DNA from: Rhodobiaceae bacterium UBA7804
GTDB taxonomy: Bacteria; Pseudomonadota; Alphaproteobacteria; Parvibaculales; Parvibaculaceae
Length of the DNA stretch: 64,000 nucleotides
Direction of reading: 5' to 3'
NCBI GenBank assembly: GCA_002480495.1
Contig: DLCG01000004.1
Span: forward strand, 287,328 to 351,327
Under the pieces are notes generated by a model. It saw only the letters and a list, made by a program, of their open reading frames with translations. It was not told the origin of the DNA and searched no databases. Every line of letters begins with the position of its first letter. Within the stretch, counting starts at the first letter, position 1. Below, piece by piece: positions 60,958 to 64,000 of this stretch. The position numbers and the translations under genes are program-made.

Positions 60958-61686
60958 TCACCCTGCCCTTGCGGCGATCTTCTCCATCAGCCTTATCCGC
61001 GCATCGGGCAGGTGGCGCTCATGCGCCGCGAAAAGGTGCCGTTCGAGGAAATGCCCCGTGAGCCTGAGCCCCTCGGCCACGTCCTCATTCGTGGCCTCCC
61101 CCGCCTGCGCGCCCACAAGGAACGCCGGCAGCCGGAAAAGCCTGTCCTTGTAGGGCTCGCCCGCGCCCCGGCTCACCGCGCTCCCGCTTTTCGGCGACAC
61201 ATAGACGAGGTCGTCGCGGCTCCCCGTCGCCGCGCAGCGCGTGAGGTCGAGCCCGAAGCCGAGCTCCTGCAAGAGCCCCAGTTCCCAGCGCACGAAGATC
61301 GCGGGCCACACATGCTCGTCCTGCATGGTTTCGAGCAACACCTCATAGCCGTCGTAGAGCGCCGGATGCGCCTCCCGCTCCGGCACGATGCCGCATACGG
61401 CGCTCGCCGCGCTCAAGGCCAGCAGCGCCAGCGGATCGTCCATGAGAAGCCCCGCCAGCGGCCGCACGAGCTCCACCTGATAGGTGCCGAGATGTTCGGA
61501 AAGCCTCGCCCGCCAGTGTGCCGAGAGCTTGTTGCCCGGCTGGAGCACGCTCCGCATTCGCCGCCCCGCGCCGCCATGCACGAGGCCGAGATGCCGCCCT
61601 TGCTCGCGCGTGAACAGTTCGAGGATCGCGCCCGTCTCGCCATAGGCGCGCGCCGACAGCACGATCCCTTCGTCACGCCAGTCCAT
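60958..61686 (-). CDS. recO: DNA repair protein RecO
   Basis: Loads RecA on gaps with RecF and RecR. The 242 residues have the N-terminal OB fold DEGIVLSARAYGETGAILELFTREQGRHLGLVHGGAGRR and the helical domain with GLLQELGFGLDLTRCAATGSRDDLVYVSPKSGSAVS, a region where some homologues bind zinc. Its start overlaps the CorC-like gene by 14 bp. The usual era-recO-parC arrangement is here interrupted by that gene. Confidence 0.94.
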   Translation of the reverse strand: MDWRDEGIVLSARAYGETGAILELFTREQGRHLGLVHGGAGRRMRSVLQPGNKLSAHWRARLSEHLGTYQVELVRPLAGLLMDDPLALLALSAASAVCGIVPEREAHPALYDGYEVLLETMQDEHVWPAIFVRWELGLLQELGFGLDLTRCAATGSRDDLVYVSPKSGSAVSRGAGEPYKDRLFRLPAFLVGAQAGEATNEDVAEGLRLTGHFLERHLFAAHERHLPDARIRLMEKIAARAG

Positions 61687-62977
61687 CTTCGGAACTTTCC
61701 GGCAGCAGCGTCACGATCAGCTTGTCGATCCGCCGGCCGTCCATATCGGCGATTTCGAAATGATGTCGGCCCAGGTTGAAGGTTTCGCCGGGCTCCGGCA
61801 AATGCCCGAGCGCATCGAGCGCAAGCCCGGCGACTGTGTGGAAATCGCCTCTGACCGCGCCGATGCCGAACCGGGCGGCGAACTCATCCACTGGCACTGC
61901 CCCGTCGACGAGCCAGGTGCCGTCGCTCCTGAGGTGTATGGCCGGGCCGGATTCTTCCCCCTGTTCCGGCAGGTCGCCCGCAATCGATTCCAGAATGTCT
62001 GTCAGCGTGACGATGCCCTGCGTCGCGCCATACTCGTCCACCACTATGGCGATATGCACCTTCTCCCGCTTGAAACGGTCGAGAAGTTTCAGCACTTCCT
62101 TGCTCTCCGGCACGATGGGAACCTGCACTGTTGCGGCGTCGAGCGAAAAACGCCCGCTCGTCAGCGCCTCCGGCAGCAGGTCCTTCGCATGCACGACGCC
62201 GACGGCCTCGTCCACCGTCCCCTCGCAGACGACCAGTCGCGAGACATGATTCTCGCGCATGGTTTGTGCGATGCTCTCCGCATCCGCCTTCCGGTCGATC
62301 CAGACGATCTCGGGGCGCGGCGTCATGATCGCGGCGACCGTGCGGTCCGCCAGCCGCAGCACACCCTCGATCATTTCGCGTTCCTGGGGAACGAAGACAC
62401 CGGCGCGCGTTCCTTCCGCAATGAGCGATTTCACCTCCTCCTCGCTCACCGTGGACTCGCGCGCACTGCCAAGGCCGATCAGCCGCAGCGTCGTATCGGT
62501 GGAGATCTTGAGAAGCCAGACCGCAGGCGCCGCGAGGCGCGACAGCATCTGCATCGGCCCCGCCACGATACCGGCAGTGCGTTCGGGATTGGTGAGGGCG
62601 ATCCGCTTCGGCACAAGCTCGCCCACGATCAGCGAAAGATAGGTGATCGCCACCACGACGATGATGATACCGGCCGTATCGCCATGTTCGCTCAAGGGTT
62701 CGAACTGCGACAGCCAGCGGCCCAGTCGCTCGCCCAGCGTTGCCCCGCTGAACGCGCCAGCGACGACGCCGACCAGCGTGATACCGATCTGTACCGTCGA
62801 CAGGAACCGGCTCGGATCGGCGATCAGCGAGAGCGCCGTTCGCGCGCCGCGATGCCCCTCCTTCGCCATATGGTCGAGCCGGGCCTTCCGCGAAGAGACA
62901 ATGGCAAGTTCCGACATCGCCAGAAGCCCGTTCACCACGGTCAGCGAAAGAACGATCATCAATTCGATGTAAAGCAT
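61673..62977 (-). CDS. CNNM/CorC-type hemolysin-family protein (DUF21, CBS pair, CorC_HlyC)
   Basis: A 434-residue membrane protein. The DUF21 domain (about 1-180) has three helices with VVNGLLAMSELAIVSSRKARLDHMAKEG and VGELVPKRIALTNPE. A CBS pair (about 205-330) includes MTPRPEIVWIDRKADAESI and AIVVDEYGATQGIVTLTDILESI. The C-terminal CorC_HlyC domain (about 350-430) follows. Family members affect magnesium or cobalt efflux; 'hemolysin' is a historical label. Confidence 0.92.
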   Translation of the reverse strand: MLYIELMIVLSLTVVNGLLAMSELAIVSSRKARLDHMAKEGHRGARTALSLIADPSRFLSTVQIGITLVGVVAGAFSGATLGERLGRWLSQFEPLSEHGDTAGIIIVVVAITYLSLIVGELVPKRIALTNPERTAGIVAGPMQMLSRLAAPAVWLLKISTDTTLRLIGLGSARESTVSEEEVKSLIAEGTRAGVFVPQEREMIEGVLRLADRTVAAIMTPRPEIVWIDRKADAESIAQTMRENHVSRLVVCEGTVDEAVGVVHAKDLLPEALTSGRFSLDAATVQVPIVPESKEVLKLLDRFKREKVHIAIVVDEYGATQGIVTLTDILESIAGDLPEQGEESGPAIHLRSDGTWLVDGAVPVDEFAARFGIGAVRGDFHTVAGLALDALGHLPEPGETFNLGRHHFEIADMDGRRIDKLIVTLLPESSEDGLA

Positions 62978-63084
62978 GGCCCTGTTCTGGTTTGTGAGGG
63001 CAAGGTCTTCCCGGGGTGCCCGCGACTCCCGCAGCTTACCCTATCGGGCTGGTGTCGGGAGGAGTCTTGCACTTGGCATCCGCC

Positions 63085-64000
63085 TCACTTCTCCGGGAAA
63101 TCGAGTCCCATCTCGCGGTAGCGCTCGCGGTCGTCCGACCAGTTCTCGCGCACCTTCACGAACAGGAAGAGATGCACCTTCGTTCCCAGCATCTCCTGCA
63201 ACTCCTCGCGCGCGAGCTGGCCGACCGTCTTGATCGTCTGGCCGCCCTTGCCGAGCGCGATCTTCTTCTGGCTGTCGCGCTCGACGAAGATCACCTGTTG
63301 AATGCGGACCGAGCCGTCCTTCTTCGTCTCCCAGCTTTCGGTCTCGACCGTCAGCGAATAGGGCAGTTCGTCGTGAAGCCTGAGGAAGAGCTTCTCGCGC
63401 GTCACCTCCGCCGCGAGCGAGCGCAGCGGCACATCCGCCGCCTGGTCTTCGGGATAGTGCCAAGGACCCTCCGGCATCTCGCCCGCGATATAGGCCCTGA
63501 GGTCCTTCACCCCGTCGCCCGTCAGCGCCGAGATCATGAAGGTCCTGGTGAAGAGCCCCGTCGCGTCGAGCCGCTGCGCGAGCTTCAGCAGCTTCTCGCG
63601 GTTCGCCGTGTCCACCTTGTTGAGGACGAGGATCGCCTTGCGGCCCTGCTCCTTCAGCCCTTCGAGAATCCGTTCCAGGTCTTCGGCCCGCTCATGTTCG
63701 GCATCGACCATCAGGATGATGAGGTCGGCGTCGCCCGCACCCCCCCAGGCTGCTTCCACCATCGCCTTGTCGAGCCGCCGCTTCGGCTTGAAGATGCCCG
63801 GCGTGTCCACGAAGACGATCTGCGTGTCGCCCTCCATCGCGATGCCGCGGATGCGCGCGCGGGTCGTCTGGACCTTGTGCGTGACGATCGCGACCTTCGA
63901 TCCGACGAGCTGGTTGAGCAGCGTCGATTTCCCCGCATTGGGCGCGCCGATGATGGCGACGAAGCCGCACCGGCTTGTCCCCGCTTTTTCCGTGCCTGTT
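63085..64000 (-). CDS. era: GTPase Era (N-terminus outside window)
   Basis: Ras-like GTPase that binds the 3' end of 16S rRNA during small-subunit assembly. The visible part includes the P-loop GAPNAGKST, switch II FVDTPGIFKPK, the NKVD specificity motif and the SAL motif. A C-terminal KH domain contains VIFVERDSQKKIALGKGGQTIK. The first residues lie beyond the right edge; the visible frame runs to the last base. It is upstream of the CorC-like gene on the same strand with a 107-bp gap. Confidence 0.95.
   Translation of the reverse strand, partial: TGTEKAGTSRCGFVAIIGAPNAGKSTLLNQLVGSKVAIVTHKVQTTRARIRGIAMEGDTQIVFVDTPGIFKPKRRLDKAMVEAAWGGAGDADLIILMVDAEHERAEDLERILEGLKEQGRKAILVLNKVDTANREKLLKLAQRLDATGLFTRTFMISALTGDGVKDLRAYIAGEMPEGPWHYPEDQAADVPLRSLAAEVTREKLFLRLHDELPYSLTVETESWETKKDGSVRIQQVIFVERDSQKKIALGKGGQTIKTVGQLAREELQEMLGTKVHLFLFVKVRENWSDDRERYREMGLDFPEK

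Noticed and set aside
61760..63121. 453-codon plus-strand open frame opposite the CorC-like gene
   Set aside because: Arg/His/Asp-rich antisense artefact; the minus-strand frame carries full DUF21, CBS and CorC domains.

Overview
The window is about 64 kb of GC-rich, densely coding chromosome from an alphaproteobacterium. Several things point there: IHF-alpha beside a MerR regulator, heme A synthase followed by a DUF2842 gene, a Ros/MucR-type regulator, C4-pathway HemA (ALA synthase), a ubiquinol-cytochrome c chaperone beside a DUF177 gene, an LdtR/LdtP-like pair, RibB fused to a degenerate GTP cyclohydrolase II domain, and class I PHA synthase. The GTCATCCCGG-type and GAGCGTTTCC-type intergenic repeats fit Hyphomicrobiales and relatives such as Parvibaculum, but the genus is inference. 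I see no prophage, integrase, transposase or CRISPR array. This is core chromosome peppered with small palindromic repeats.

Layout. 1-5.5 kb (minus strand): recJ (cut by the left edge), glpX, hom, an AlaC-like aminotransferase and a lipoprotein. 5.7-7.7 kb: phaC with a basic N-terminal tail. 8.2-10 kb: alpha/beta hydrolase and an EamA transporter. 10-12.1 kb: argC, rpsI, rplM. 12.2-16.4 kb: thioesterase, acetyltransferase, an ECHDC3-like crotonase with a CoA-binding protein, and an O-acetylhomoserine sulfhydrylase preceded by a 169-bp element with perfect 21-bp inverted ends. 16.8-18.5 kb: heme A synthase, DUF2842 protein, an unlisted 27-residue membrane ORF and tRNA-Pro(GGG). 18.6-22.9 kb (minus): MerR regulator, ihfA, fabH, plsX, DUF177, cytochrome bc1 chaperone. 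23-25.8 kb: bamE and a proton-pumping pyrophosphatase, convergent on a two-way terminator. 25.9-32.7 kb (minus): thiL, nusB, ribH, ribBX, ribE, ribD, nrdR, glyA, a riboflavin-centred run. 33.2-38.2 kb: MucR-like regulator without most zinc ligands, hemA, a glycerophosphodiesterase, ldtP and ldtR. 38.3-41.4 kb: three consecutive valine-degradation genes. 41.6-45.3 kb: hemB, a TetR regulator, an ornithine-decarboxylase-like enzyme and a second beta-hydroxyacid dehydrogenase. 45.4-47.9 kb: an ExbB-ExbD-ExbD-TonB-like operon. 48.2-51.8 kb: MarR regulator, flavin reductase, motA, motB, RDD protein. 51.9-58.4 kb: SLC13/RCK transporter, Bpt aminoacyl transferase, a TRAP transporter and a BsuPI-like protein. 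58.4-64 kb (minus): parC, recO, a CorC/HlyC-type protein and era (cut by the right edge).

The strongest candidate for an undescribed system is the four-gene energy-transduction operon at 45.4-47.9 kb. It encodes one ExbB-type channel and two ExbD-type proteins. One ExbD keeps the membrane aspartate that carries protons and the other has asparagine there. The fourth protein has a TonB-like membrane anchor and Pro/Glu/Lys linker but ends in a different domain with four cysteines. A MarR gene is divergent from it, with a perfect GTAAAC-TTG-GTTTAC dyad between them. The second notable signal is a modular repeat family in which the hairpin core changes from copy to copy while staying self-complementary.
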